64,000 nt of DNA from Natronomonas gomsonensis (GTDB taxonomy: Archaea > Halobacteriota > Halobacteria > Halobacteriales > Haloarculaceae). The notes under the pieces were generated by a model that worked only from the letters and a program-made list of their open reading frames with translations, was not told where the DNA came from and did not search any database. Of the stretch, positions 24,987 to 33,762 are shown in pieces (positions within the stretch are counted from its first letter, which is position 1; each line of letters starts with the position of its first letter). The translations under genes and the position numbers were made by a program. The stretch is from NCBI RefSeq assembly GCF_024300825.1, contig NZ_CP101323.1:2914001-2978000 (forward strand), read 5' to 3'.

Positions 24987-27314
24987 ATGGGTCAGCAAGA
25001 ACCAGTCGAACGACCGGCGGATACCGCCCAGGACGCGCCGGACGGACCCGTCGGTGAACGGGAGGTCCGCGTCGACGCCCTCGGAAAGGTAACCGGGGAC
25101 GCAGAGTACACGGGTGACATTCCATTCGATGACTTGGCACACGGCCATCTCGTGCGGAGCACCGTAGCGCACGGCCGCATCGAGTCGATCGATGCCGACG
25201 ATGCGCTCGCACTCGAAGGCGTAATCGACATCATCTTCGCCGACCAGATTCCCGGCGAGAAAAAAATCGGCTCGATTGTCCCAGATCAGCCCCTTTTCAA
25301 CGACAAAAAGGTCCGCTATCTGGGGGACCCTGTCGCCCTCGTCGTTGCGGAGGACGAGTCGACCGCCCGGGAAGCCGCCGACAAAGTCAATATCGAGTAC
25401 GACCGGCTACCGAAGGCACTCGACGCCGAGGAAGCGTTGGCCGAGGATGCGGAACCGATTCACGAGTCCGGGAACCTGATCGACGAGTACGAGTACACTC
25501 GCGGCGACCCCGAGGCCGCTTTTGAAGAAGCCGACGTAGTCGTCGAGGAGTCGTACCAAAGTTCGATGATTGACCACGTGCCCCTCGAACCGGAGGCCTC
25601 GACAGCCAAGCGGTGTTACGACGACACTGTCGAGGTATGGGCGAGCACGCAGCACCCCCACGGCGACCGTCAGAGTATCGCGCGCGTCCTTGACCTCCCT
25701 GAACGGGACATCGAGGTGCATCGTCCGGCGGTCGGTGGCGGGTTCGGCTCGAAACTCGAGCACAACCAGCCATGCTACGCTGCGGTGGCTGCTTGGGTGA
25801 CCGAGCGCCCAGTCCGAGTCAAATACAAGCGCGACGACGAGTTCCGCGGGACGGTCAAGCGGAACACGCTCACACTCGACTACCGCATCGCTGCTGATGA
25901 GGATGGTTCGTTGCGGGCGATTGAGGCCGACGTTACCGTCGACGGTGGCTCGTACGTCTCATTCTCCAGTGGTGTCGCGGTGCGTTCGTTGGTCCACTGC
26001 ACCGGCCCGTACTATGTCGACGCGGTTGAGGCCAGCGGACGGGCGGTCTACACGAACAAGCCTTGGGGCGGTGCTATGCGATCCTTCGACATGTTCCAGA
26101 CGACCTTTGCTATCGAGTCCACGCTGGACGTGCTAGCCGACGAACTCGATATTAGCCCGGGTGACCTCCGGGAATTGAACGCCTTTGACGGCTCCGAACC
26201 TGCTTCGACGACGGGCCAGGAAATCGAGGCAGCAGGGCTGCCCGAGACCATCGCGGATGTCCGGGCCGCCCTCGACGAACTCGACGTCGAACAGCCCGAC
26301 GACCCAGCCAAGCGCCGCGGCGTCGGTCTGGCGTCGATGTGGTATGGATGCGGCGAGACCGGGCACCATCACCCCTCGAGCGCGTTCTGTGAAGTCCACT
26401 CGGACGGTTCCGTTACCGTGCAGTGTGCCGCCGCGGAGATCGGGCAGGGATCGGACACTGCGCTCACCCAAATCGCGGCGGAGACCTTGGGACTCGACAC
26501 CGAAGATGTGAAACTCGTCACTGACAGCACGGTCGCGCCCAACGCCAACGAGACCTCCGCCAGCAGGCAGACGTTCGTCTCCGGAAACGCGGTCCGCCTG
26601 GCGGCCGAGGACGCCCTTGGGACAATTTTCGAGAAGGCGGCTGAGGTCTTCGAGGAGCAATTCGATGCATCGGTCTCGCCCGCGGACTTGCGCGCGACCG
26701 ACGGTGAAATCGTTGCTCCAGCGGTTGACGAGACCATCTCCTTTGAGAAGGCGGTGCTTGCCTGCAACAATGACGGCCTGCTCCTCACCGGGACGGCCGC
26801 GTATACGCCCCTGTTTGACTTCGACATCGAGACCTTCGAGGGTGCCCCCTACCCGACCTTCTCTTTCGCCACGCACGGTGTGGTCGTCGAGGTGGACGTC
26901 GAGACCGGTGTCGTCGAGGTCGAGCGCATCGTCGCCTCTCACGATGTCGGAACGGCAATCAACCCGGCTATGGTCGAAGGACAAATCGAGGGCGGTGCGG
27001 TGATGGGCATGGGCCACACGCTCATGGAGGAGGTCGAACTCGACAGCCAGGGTCAGATTCTCAATGCCTCGCTCATGGACTATCACATCCCTCAGAGCCG
27101 CCAGACACCCAAAATCGACACCCATCTCGTCGAGTCGGCGGCCGACGACGACGGCCCCTTCGGTGCAAAGGGCGTTGGCGAATCCGCGTTGATTCCCATC
27201 GGGCCGGCTATCGCAAACGCCGTGGCCGACGCCACCGACGCACGCATCACCGAACTGCCCCTAAAACCAGAGCGCGTCGTCCGTTCACTTCCACGGGACC
27301 TAATCTACCAGTAG
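24987..27314 (+). CDS. Molybdenum hydroxylase large subunit 1 (xanthine/CO dehydrogenase family)
   Basis: 775-aa molybdopterin-binding subunit with an aldehyde oxidase/xanthine dehydrogenase a/b hammerhead domain (residues about 25-140) followed by the cofactor domain. Motifs: GGGFGSKLEHN, KPWGGAMRSFDMFQ in place of the usual RGFG loop, AAEIGQGSDTAL with the Gln that contacts the Mo site, and the catalytic Glu in FGAKGVGESAL. Such enzymes hydroxylate N-heterocycles, purines or aldehydes with water as oxygen source, together with 2Fe-2S and FAD subunits. The matching small subunits are probably the pair at 28822/29337 or 35366/35851. Substrate unproven; N-heteroaromatic acid favoured by context. 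Confidence 0.88.
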   Translation: MGQQEPVERPADTAQDAPDGPVGEREVRVDALGKVTGDAEYTGDIPFDDLAHGHLVRSTVAHGRIESIDADDALALEGVIDIIFADQIPGEKKIGSIVPDQPLFNDKKVRYLGDPVALVVAEDESTAREAADKVNIEYDRLPKALDAEEALAEDAEPIHESGNLIDEYEYTRGDPEAAFEEADVVVEESYQSSMIDHVPLEPEASTAKRCYDDTVEVWASTQHPHGDRQSIARVLDLPERDIEVHRPAVGGGFGSKLEHNQPCYAAVAAWVTERPVRVKYKRDDEFRGTVKRNTLTLDYRIAADEDGSLRAIEADVTVDGGSYVSFSSGVAVRSLVHCTGPYYVDAVEASGRAVYTNKPWGGAMRSFDMFQTTFAIESTLDVLADELDISPGDLRELNAFDGSEPASTTGQEIEAAGLPETIADVRAALDELDVEQPDDPAKRRGVGLASMWYGCGETGHHHPSSAFCEVHSDGSVTVQCAAAEIGQGSDTALTQIAAETLGLDTEDVKLVTDSTVAPNANETSASRQTFVSGNAVRLAAEDALGTIFEKAAEVFEEQFDASVSPADLRATDGEIVAPAVDETISFEKAVLACNNDGLLLTGTAAYTPLFDFDIETFEGAPYPTFSFATHGVVVEVDVETGVVEVERIVASHDVGTAINPAMVEGQIEGGAVMGMGHTLMEEVELDSQGQILNASLMDYHIPQSRQTPKIDTHLVESAADDDGPFGAKGVGESALIPIGPAIANAVADATDARITELPLKPERVVRSLPRDLIYQ

Positions 27315-27399
27315 GCCGCCCTTTCGACGACTTTTTTACCGCTTTGAGACGTGACCTCTCTGACTTCGACTGATCTAACGAAATAATTTCGAGCGTCGG

Positions 27400-27813
27400 T
27401 TAGACGTGCTCGACCAGTTCGACCTGGAACCCGGCGGTGTGGCGTTCCTCAAGGAAGATGATACGGGTCCCGCCCGCACCGGGCATCGGATCGTCGCTTT
27501 GGAATGTGAAGCCGTCCTCACGGAGGGCCTCGACGGCCGCGTCGACGTCGGCGACTCGGTACGCCATGTGTTGATAGCCTGGTCCGTGACGTTCAAGAAA
27601 CGTCTTGACGTTCCCGGGACCAGTCGGTTCGAGGAATTCCAGATAGACGCCATCGAAGTCGAGGAAGACAGCGCGGATGTCGTACTCCGGCAGGTGCTCG
27701 TCGATGACTACCTCCTTGCCGAGGCGCTCGTAGAACGCGGTCGCCGCGTCGGCATCCCAGACGGGGGCACCGACGTGGTCGATGCCCTGTAACCTGATCT
27801 CGTCGTCACTCAT
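27400..27813 (-). CDS. VOC (glyoxalase-like) family protein
   Basis: 137-aa vicinal-oxygen-chelate protein resembling methylmalonyl-CoA epimerase. The N-terminal module has GIDHVGAPVWDADAATAFYE and the second half QHMAYRVADVDAAVEALRE, with EFLEP and QVELVEHV supplying the Glu/Gln positions usual for metal ligands (His9, Glu56, His77 and Glu134 by eye). It lies 10 bp downstream of the SDR gene in the same direction. Members are epimerases, dioxygenases or isomerases; the reaction here cannot be fixed. Confidence 0.8.
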   Translation of the reverse strand: MSDDEIRLQGIDHVGAPVWDADAATAFYERLGKEVVIDEHLPEYDIRAVFLDFDGVYLEFLEPTGPGNVKTFLERHGPGYQHMAYRVADVDAAVEALREDGFTFQSDDPMPGAGGTRIIFLEERHTAGFQVELVEHV

Positions 27814-27823
27814 TCGGAGCAGA

Positions 27824-28651
27824 TTAGTCCAGGTTCTCGCTCGCGGCGCGGATCGTATCGAACTCGAGGAGAGCCTTCTCTTGGCCGCCGTCGACGTCGA
27901 TGACGCCGCCGTTTACGAAGCTGGCCTGTTCGGAGGCCAGGAACGTCACGACGTTTGCGACCTCCTGTGGCTCACAGATACGACCGAGCGGGATGGAGTT
28001 TTCAGCGACCTCCATCGCTTGGTCGAAGGTCAGGCCCTGCTCCTCGGCCATAATCTCGACGAGGTAGTCCCAGCGGCCGGTCGCGACTGGACCGGGATTG
28101 ACGGCATTGACGCGGACGCCCTCGCGGCCGTACTGCTTTGCCAGCGCTTCAGTCATGTTGATGTCGCCGGCGTTGGCCGCACCGGGCGCTAGCTCGCCGG
28201 GGCTGGGTTTCGTCCCATCGTTGCCGACTAGGTTAACCAGCACTCCCTCGCTCTCGACGAGGTGGGGCATCGCTTCGGTCGCCCCGCGGACATGCCCCAT
28301 CAGCTTCAGGTCAAGCGCCTTATACCAGTCGTCCTCATCAAGGTTCTCGAGCAGGCCACCGGGCGCGCTGCCGGCGTTATTGACGAAGATGTCGATTCCC
28401 CCGTAGTGGTCCGCAACCGAATCGACGAACGCCGCCACGTCGTCACGCTCGGTGAAGTCGGCTGTCTTCGCGAAACACTCGACGCCGTGTTCGGCCTCGA
28501 TTTCCTCTGCAGCCTCCTCGAGCGGGCCTGCGCTCCGCGCACAGATCGCTAAGTCGGCACCTTCGCTCGCGAGCGTGTTCGCGATTGCGTTGCCGATCCC
28601 TTTACTCCCGCCCGTCACGACTGCAACTTTGCCAGTGATGCCTAGATCCAT
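27824..28651 (-). CDS. SDR-family protein lacking the usual catalytic Tyr/Lys
   Basis: 275-aa short-chain dehydrogenase/reductase fold. The cofactor motif TGGSKGIGNAIA and FVNNAGSAPGG are normal, and VRVNAVNPGPVATGRW is conserved. At the active site the expected Ser and YxxxK are replaced: VNLVGNDG stands where a catalytic Ser is expected, and the helix reads ELAPGAANAGDINMTEAL, with Pro and Asn at the Tyr and Lys positions. A classical dehydrogenase mechanism is therefore doubtful; another reaction or cofactor-binding role may apply. It is first in an operon with the VOC gene. A near-palindrome lies upstream at 28697-28709. Confidence 0.8.
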   Translation of the reverse strand: MDLGITGKVAVVTGGSKGIGNAIANTLASEGADLAICARSAGPLEEAAEEIEAEHGVECFAKTADFTERDDVAAFVDSVADHYGGIDIFVNNAGSAPGGLLENLDEDDWYKALDLKLMGHVRGATEAMPHLVESEGVLVNLVGNDGTKPSPGELAPGAANAGDINMTEALAKQYGREGVRVNAVNPGPVATGRWDYLVEIMAEEQGLTFDQAMEVAENSIPLGRICEPQEVANVVTFLASEQASFVNGGVIDVDGGQEKALLEFDTIRAASENLD

Positions 28652-28696
28652 TGTGTTACCTCGACCGAGGCAACACGCTAGTACTACAAAAATGTA

Positions 28697-28709
28697 TGGT
28701 ATAATACCA
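28697..28709. promoter_or_regulatory. TGGTA-TAA-TACCA near-palindrome in SDR promoter
   Basis: TGGTATAATACCA lies 46 bp upstream of the SDR start in AT-rich sequence. Similar TGGTA/TACCA arrangements occur upstream of the cupin/enamidase operon (42791-42805), before the acyl-CoA dehydrogenase (TGGTATCCACCA at about 48806) and as direct TTGGTA copies near 24902. It may be a shared operator, but it also overlaps a TATA-like element. Confidence 0.35.
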
Positions 28710-28821
28710 AATACTGAATATTTGAGATACCGATCAAAAGGGTCTCTGTGGGACAGAATCGACTGTTCGACCTTTGCAATGACGAGACATTGTTAGGTCT
28801 CAGGGCGGGTTGCGGCGCGTT

Positions 28822-29340
28822 CTAGTCGTCGCTCGTCGCAGTGTCGGCGTCCGGGTCGAGCGAGGTATCCTCGATTCGGTCGGCAGCGCCCAGCACCGCA
28901 TCGTAAATCTTAGCGTACCCGGTACAGCGACAGAGGTTGCCCTTGATACCGTGCTGGATTTCTTCGCGGGTCGGATCTGGGTTCTCCTCGAGTAAAGCGA
29001 CGGACATCATCGCAATGCCGGGGGTACAGTAGCCACACTGCATTCCGAACTCGTCGACGAACCCCTGTTGGACGGGGTGGAGATCCTCGCCTTCCTCGGC
29101 CCGGTCTGCGAGCCCCTCGATGGTCAGCACGTCCGTACCCTCGGCTTGGCCGGCGAGACGCTGACAGGACTTAGTCGCCTTTCCGTCGACGATTACCGTA
29201 CAAGCGCCGCACTTGCCCGTCTCGCAACCGCGTTTCGTTCCCTTGAGTTCGAGTTCCTCACGCAGGAGCTTCGATAGCGGCACCGTTGGGTCGACCTCGA
29301 CCTCCTTTTCCTCGCCATTGACGGTGAGCGTAACGGTCAT
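28822..29340 (-). CDS. Molybdenum hydroxylase 2Fe-2S subunit 1
   Basis: 172-aa small subunit (CoxS/XdhC-type). The plant-ferredoxin-like cluster is CETGKCGACTVIVDG with a fourth Cys in TKSCQRL. The helical C-terminal domain carries the second cluster, QCGYCTPGIAMM and LCRCTGYAKI. Both clusters look complete. It passes electrons from the Mo site to FAD. The start overlaps the end of the FAD-subunit gene by 4 bp, so the two are translated together. A short acidic tail (DPDADTATSDD) follows the domain. Confidence 0.93.
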   Translation of the reverse strand: MTVTLTVNGEEKEVEVDPTVPLSKLLREELELKGTKRGCETGKCGACTVIVDGKATKSCQRLAGQAEGTDVLTIEGLADRAEEGEDLHPVQQGFVDEFGMQCGYCTPGIAMMSVALLEENPDPTREEIQHGIKGNLCRCTGYAKIYDAVLGAADRIEDTSLDPDADTATSDD

Positions 29341-30218
29341 TCCGCCCCCTCCGTGGCCCGCTCGGCGGCGGTCCGAAGCACCTTCTCGGTCAGGCGCTCA
29401 GCTAGACGGTTCTTGTACTCAACGGAGGCGTGCTCTTCGCCCACCGGTTCGGTGAAATCATCGACGTGTTCTGCGACTGCGCGCTGACGGTCGGCATCGT
29501 GGACTGACGAACCCACGAGGGCTGCTTCCATCTTCTCCATCCGGAGTGGCGTCGGACCCATACAGCCGACGACGATGCGGGCCTCCGTTATTTCGGTTCC
29601 GTCAACGGACAGCCGCGCGGCGACGTTAACGAGCGACATATCACCCTTCCGCCAAGCGAACTTTTCGAAGGCGACGCCGGTCCCCGCAGGCGGGCGGGGA
29701 ATCCGGATGCCGGTGACTAGTTGGTCGGGGTCGAGGACAGTAACATACTCGCCGAGATAGAATTCTTCGAGGGGGACGTACTCGGTGGTCTCACCGTCCG
29801 AGCACTCAACCTCGGCATCCATCGCAATCATCGTGGGCGGATAGTCCAGCGACGGGTCGGCGTGGGCAATCGAGCCGCCTACAGTCCCCCAGTTTCGGAC
29901 TTGGCGGTCGCCGATCTCTTTAGCTGTCTCGATTAATGCGCTCCAAGGCGTCTCCTTGAGATCGCTCTCGATTAGCTCGCGGTGGGTCGCCAGGCCACCG
30001 AGGTAGAGGCTGTCGCCATCGGGGTTAATTTCGTTGTGACCGTCGATTGCCGAGACATCGACGATCATGTCCTTGTCGATTATACCTTGCCGGAGGAGCG
30101 GCATCAAGCTCTGTCCGCCGGCGATGATGGCGGCGTCGTGTTCGCGAAGGAGCGTGGCTGCCTCGGCGAACGAATCCGCCCTGCAAAAGCCGCTGTCGTT
30201 GCGCTGCTCTATCGCCAT
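29337..30218 (-). CDS. Molybdenum hydroxylase FAD subunit 1
   Basis: 293 aa from MAIEQRNDSGF (ATG at 30218), supported by a TATA-like ACATTTATG about 30 bp upstream; an open frame to 30248 is not needed. CoxM-type FAD domain: IIAGGQSLMPLLRQG binds FAD, followed by NWGTVGGSIAHADPSLDYPP, the second FAD motif. The C-terminal CO dehydrogenase flavoprotein domain ends the protein. It transfers electrons to the final acceptor. It is divergent from the large subunit at 30594, with 375 bp between, which suggests joint control and an enzyme made from both operons. Confidence 0.92.
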   Translation of the reverse strand: MAIEQRNDSGFCRADSFAEAATLLREHDAAIIAGGQSLMPLLRQGIIDKDMIVDVSAIDGHNEINPDGDSLYLGGLATHRELIESDLKETPWSALIETAKEIGDRQVRNWGTVGGSIAHADPSLDYPPTMIAMDAEVECSDGETTEYVPLEEFYLGEYVTVLDPDQLVTGIRIPRPPAGTGVAFEKFAWRKGDMSLVNVAARLSVDGTEITEARIVVGCMGPTPLRMEKMEAALVGSSVHDADRQRAVAEHVDDFTEPVGEEHASVEYKNRLAERLTEKVLRTAAERATEGAE

Positions 30219-30593
30219 GATAAGAAAACATTCCCGGCCCCGCATCATAAATGTATGTGCTGTGGTGTACCGTCTCTCACCATCTGCAGTTCACCGCGCG
30301 CAGGGAGACGAACCATGGGGTGACCACGGTGTAGCCGATTATACACCGTGCCAGCGGCGTATGACCACGCTAGGCTGAGATTTCGTCACTGTACCGTCGG
30401 CGCCTTCTGAGGTGGGTGGCGACTCCCGACAGAACATGGTTACAACCAGTACGGCGACGAATACGGCGGTTAGCGACCCATTGATACACCTCGTTTTGTA
30501 TTGAGATACACCTGTGCTGTTGCATCCGATTCCTCTGTGTCTCTAACAGCGAGACGAAAATATATATGCGACACCTCGCAATAGACGCATGGT
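30219..30593. promoter_or_regulatory. Divergent promoter region with perfect inverted repeat
   Basis: 375 bp between the FAD/2Fe-2S operon and the second large subunit. A perfect inverted repeat, CACGGTGTA at 30325-30333 and TACACCGTG at 30342-30350 (8-bp spacer), lies near the middle. TATA-like elements occur on both sides: AAAATATATATG at about 30556-30567 for the plus-strand gene and ACATTTATG at about 30246-30254 for the minus-strand gene. A shared regulator controlling both subunit operons is likely. Confidence 0.55.
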
Positions 30594-32990
30594 ATGAGTA
30601 AGCACGAAACCGTCTCTGAGGAGACGGTCGAGCAGGAACCCGACGAGGAAACCGATGTCGTCGGGTCCTCTGAAGAGCGCCTTGACGCCGTGAGCAAGAT
30701 CATCGGCGAGGCCGAGTACACGTACGACATCGAGAAGCCACGGATGTTGCACGTCGAACTCGTCCACAGTAAGCACGCACACGCGAAAATTCTGGATATA
30801 GACACGAGCAGCGCCGAAGCGATGACTGGCGTCGCGGCTGTCATCACCGGGGAGGACGTTCCGGACAACCGGTTCGGCTCGGGAATCGACGACGAGTACA
30901 TTCTCCCGAAGCAAAAGGTCAGGTTCGTGGGAGAACCGGTGGCGGCCGTCGCCGCTGAAACTGAGGAGATTGCCCGCAAGGCTACGGACGCCGTTGAGGT
31001 CGAGTATGAACCTCTCGATGCAGTCTTCGACACACGCGAGGCGCTCAAAAAGGACCCACCCGCTGTTGTCCACGATGACCTACACGAGTACGATACCAGT
31101 GACGTGCTCGAACCGCGCCTCGACCCCGATCGGCCGAATCTCTACGCCAACCATCGCATTCGGACCGGTGACATCGAAGCCGGCTTCGAGGAGGCCGACC
31201 ACGTGTATGAGGGTTCCTTCGACACGGACATGATGCATCACGTCCAGATGGAGCCCCACGTCAGCGTCGCCGAGTGGACACCCGAGGACGAACTGAAGGT
31301 GTGGACTTCCACCAACACGACCTACCGGGTGAAGAACATGCTCGCGGCAGCCTTCGACGTGCCATCCTCGTCGGTCAATCTCGAGGTTCCCTACGTCGGT
31401 GGGAGCTTTGGCGGCAAGGAGGGTGTCACTGAACCGCTTGCGGCCGCGGTCGCCCAGCACACTGACTACCGGCCCGTCAAGTTGGCCTTCACGCGTCAGG
31501 ACCAGTTCATCGAGGGAACCTACCGGACGCCGTTCGAGACGGACCTGAAGATTGGCGTCACCGACGATCAAAAAATCACTGGGCTCAAGATCGAGACCTA
31601 CCTCGGCGGCGGCGCCTACGCCGGAACCGGCTTCTTGGTTACTCGAAATTGTGGGTTCGCCGCTGTCGGAACCTACGACATCCCGAACCTGAAGTTCGAC
31701 TCCTACGGCGTCTATACGAACCTTCCCATCGCCGGTTCCTTCCGTGGCTTCGGGAACTCACAACTCATCTTCGCTATCGAGTCCCTAATCGAGGACATCG
31801 TCATGGACCAAGGCTGGGACCCGACCGCCTTCCGTGAGCGGAACACGATGGAGGAAGGTGACGAGAACCCGGCCGGTGAGGTGATGAAGAGCATGGGGGC
31901 AAAGGAGTGTCTGGACCGCGCGGCGAAGGCCATCGATATGGACAATCGCGAACGCGAAGCCGAGGACGACGAGTGGCTCCGCGGCGTCGGCCTCGCGCAG
32001 GGAAGCAAGTACAGCATGGCCCCGACCGCCTCCAGCGCGTTCGTGAAGGTCCACGGCGACGGCAAGATCGAGGTGCGAACCACGGCGGAGGAAATCGGCA
32101 CCGGGTCGATGACAGTCCTCGCCCAGATCGCCGCCGAGGAGTTCGGCGTCGACTTGGACGACGTGCGCGTCCTCCGTGGGAACACGGAGGTCACGCCCTA
32201 CGACGACGGATCGATTTCCAGCCGGCTGACGTTCAACACTGGCAATGCCGTCCGGAAGGCCTGCCACGACGCCAAAGAACAGCTGTACCAGCACGCCGCC
32301 GCGAAGTTCGACGTTGAACCGGAGGACCTCGCGACCGACGACGGTGAGGTGTACGTTCAGGGCGAAGGCGATGGCCAGCGGATGCCTTTCGCAGACCTGT
32401 TCGAGCCGACCGTATTCGCCGGCGGTGGGTTCCTGAAGGAAGGCGGTGAGATCTTGGGGAAAGCGACGTGGCACTCACCGGTGAAGAACGTCGACCCCGA
32501 AACGGGACGGGGAGACCGCTTGACGGCGTTCTACACGCACGGGGCGCAGGCTTGTGACCTCGAGATCAACAAGTACACCGGCGAAGTCCGATTCAACAAG
32601 TTCGTCTCAGTGTACGACGTCGGCAACGCGATCAACCCGAAGATGGTCGAGGGCCAACTCGAGGGCGGCATCAGCATGGGCATCGGCTCCACGCTATACG
32701 AGGCGCTTACCCACGACAACGGCCGCATCGACAACGCAAACCTGCTGGACTACAAGGTTCCGTTCTCGACGGAACACCCGCTGAACATCGAGACACAGAT
32801 CGTTGAATCGGCCCACGAGGACGGTCCGTACGGCGCGAAGGGAGTTGGCGAGGCGGTCTTAATCCCCAGTGCCGCTGCAATCGGGAATGCAGTCAAAGAC
32901 GCGACTGGCGGCCGGATGGGGAAGATTCCCTTTACACCGGAAATGCTACTGGATGCGGTCGAAAAAGGTCCCGACTACGGATCCGAGTGA
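30594..32990 (+). CDS. Molybdenum hydroxylase large subunit 2 (xanthine/CO dehydrogenase family)
   Basis: 798-aa molybdopterin-binding subunit. An acidic N-terminal extension of about 25 residues precedes the a/b hammerhead domain. Motifs: VGGSFGGKEGV, SFRGFGNSQLIF (the usual RGFG loop, unlike subunit 1), AEEIGTGSMTVLAQ with Thr in place of the Gln of subunit 1, and catalytic Glu in YGAKGVGEAVL. These differences suggest that the two hydroxylases act on different substrates, perhaps successive ring positions. A TATA-like box about 30 bp upstream supports the start at 30594. Confidence 0.9.
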   Translation: MSKHETVSEETVEQEPDEETDVVGSSEERLDAVSKIIGEAEYTYDIEKPRMLHVELVHSKHAHAKILDIDTSSAEAMTGVAAVITGEDVPDNRFGSGIDDEYILPKQKVRFVGEPVAAVAAETEEIARKATDAVEVEYEPLDAVFDTREALKKDPPAVVHDDLHEYDTSDVLEPRLDPDRPNLYANHRIRTGDIEAGFEEADHVYEGSFDTDMMHHVQMEPHVSVAEWTPEDELKVWTSTNTTYRVKNMLAAAFDVPSSSVNLEVPYVGGSFGGKEGVTEPLAAAVAQHTDYRPVKLAFTRQDQFIEGTYRTPFETDLKIGVTDDQKITGLKIETYLGGGAYAGTGFLVTRNCGFAAVGTYDIPNLKFDSYGVYTNLPIAGSFRGFGNSQLIFAIESLIEDIVMDQGWDPTAFRERNTMEEGDENPAGEVMKSMGAKECLDRAAKAIDMDNREREAEDDEWLRGVGLAQGSKYSMAPTASSAFVKVHGDGKIEVRTTAEEIGTGSMTVLAQIAAEEFGVDLDDVRVLRGNTEVTPYDDGSISSRLTFNTGNAVRKACHDAKEQLYQHAAAKFDVEPEDLATDDGEVYVQGEGDGQRMPFADLFEPTVFAGGGFLKEGGEILGKATWHSPVKNVDPETGRGDRLTAFYTHGAQACDLEINKYTGEVRFNKFVSVYDVGNAINPKMVEGQLEGGISMGIGSTLYEALTHDNGRIDNANLLDYKVPFSTEHPLNIETQIVESAHEDGPYGAKGVGEAVLIPSAAAIGNAVKDATGGRMGKIPFTPEMLLDAVEKGPDYGSE

Positions 32991-33124
32991 TGTCGCGGTT
33001 GTCGAATCGCTGCTGAACGGATTCGCGTTCGCGTTCTTCTTCGTTTCGGGCCGTGGTCGCTTGCCTTTCGGTTCCGAAGGTGTCGATCCCTTACGTCAGC
33101 GTTGCATCGGTCAGTCCGAACGTC

Positions 33125-33607
33125 TTAGCCGAGGAGGCCACCGGACTCTTCGGTTTCGACTTCACCGAGTTCACCCTTGAAGTTGTCAATGGCCTTGTTC
33201 GTCTGGCGCATACCGACGCTCTTGACGATTCGGCTGCCCATGTTCATGATGCGGCCGGTGACGTCGACGTGGTTCTCCCATTTGATGTCGGTCACATTCG
33301 GGTCGTCTCCCTCAGACATGCGGACCGTGACGTTGGATTCCATCCGACTGTCGCCCTCCTTGGCGTTGCCGGTAAGGCGGAACTTCAGCAGTTCTTCTTC
33401 GATTTCCTCGGTGATTTCGGCGTTCACGTCGAAGGTCACCGAGATATGTGACACCGAGACTCCAATCTCGGCGGTGTAGTGCGTGTCGTCGATAACTTTG
33501 ATGTCTTGGCAGTTGGGAATGACTGTTCCGATCTGCTCGGGGTCCTGCAAAAAGGCCCAAGTCTCCGACGGACTGCTCGTGACACTAAATTCTCCTTCGA
33601 ATTCCAT
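33125..33607 (-). CDS. CoxG-like SRPBCC protein
   Basis: 160 aa from MEFEGEFSV (ATG at 33607; 33619 is an alternative). START/SRPBCC fold of the CO dehydrogenase subunit G family: SPSETWAFLQDPEQIGTVIP near the N-terminus, then FRLTGNAKEGDSRMESNVTV and a C-terminal helix NKAIDNFKGEL. In CO oxidisers CoxG recruits the enzyme to the membrane. Similar genes accompany many molybdenum hydroxylase clusters. It lies convergently behind large subunit 2. Confidence 0.85.
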   Translation of the reverse strand: MEFEGEFSVTSSPSETWAFLQDPEQIGTVIPNCQDIKVIDDTHYTAEIGVSVSHISVTFDVNAEITEEIEEELLKFRLTGNAKEGDSRMESNVTVRMSEGDDPNVTDIKWENHVDVTGRIMNMGSRIVKSVGMRQTNKAIDNFKGELGEVETEESGGLLG

Positions 33608-33762
33608 GCAAGTGTTCACACACGAACAACCGACTTAATTCTTCTCCCGATCGCTACCCGACGAATCGGAATACACCGCCAACACCTATGAGATTTAACA
33701 ATAGCACACGGGCTTAGGGCGTGGGATAGTGTCGAATCCCTTAACAAAACGCCGCCCCCCAA

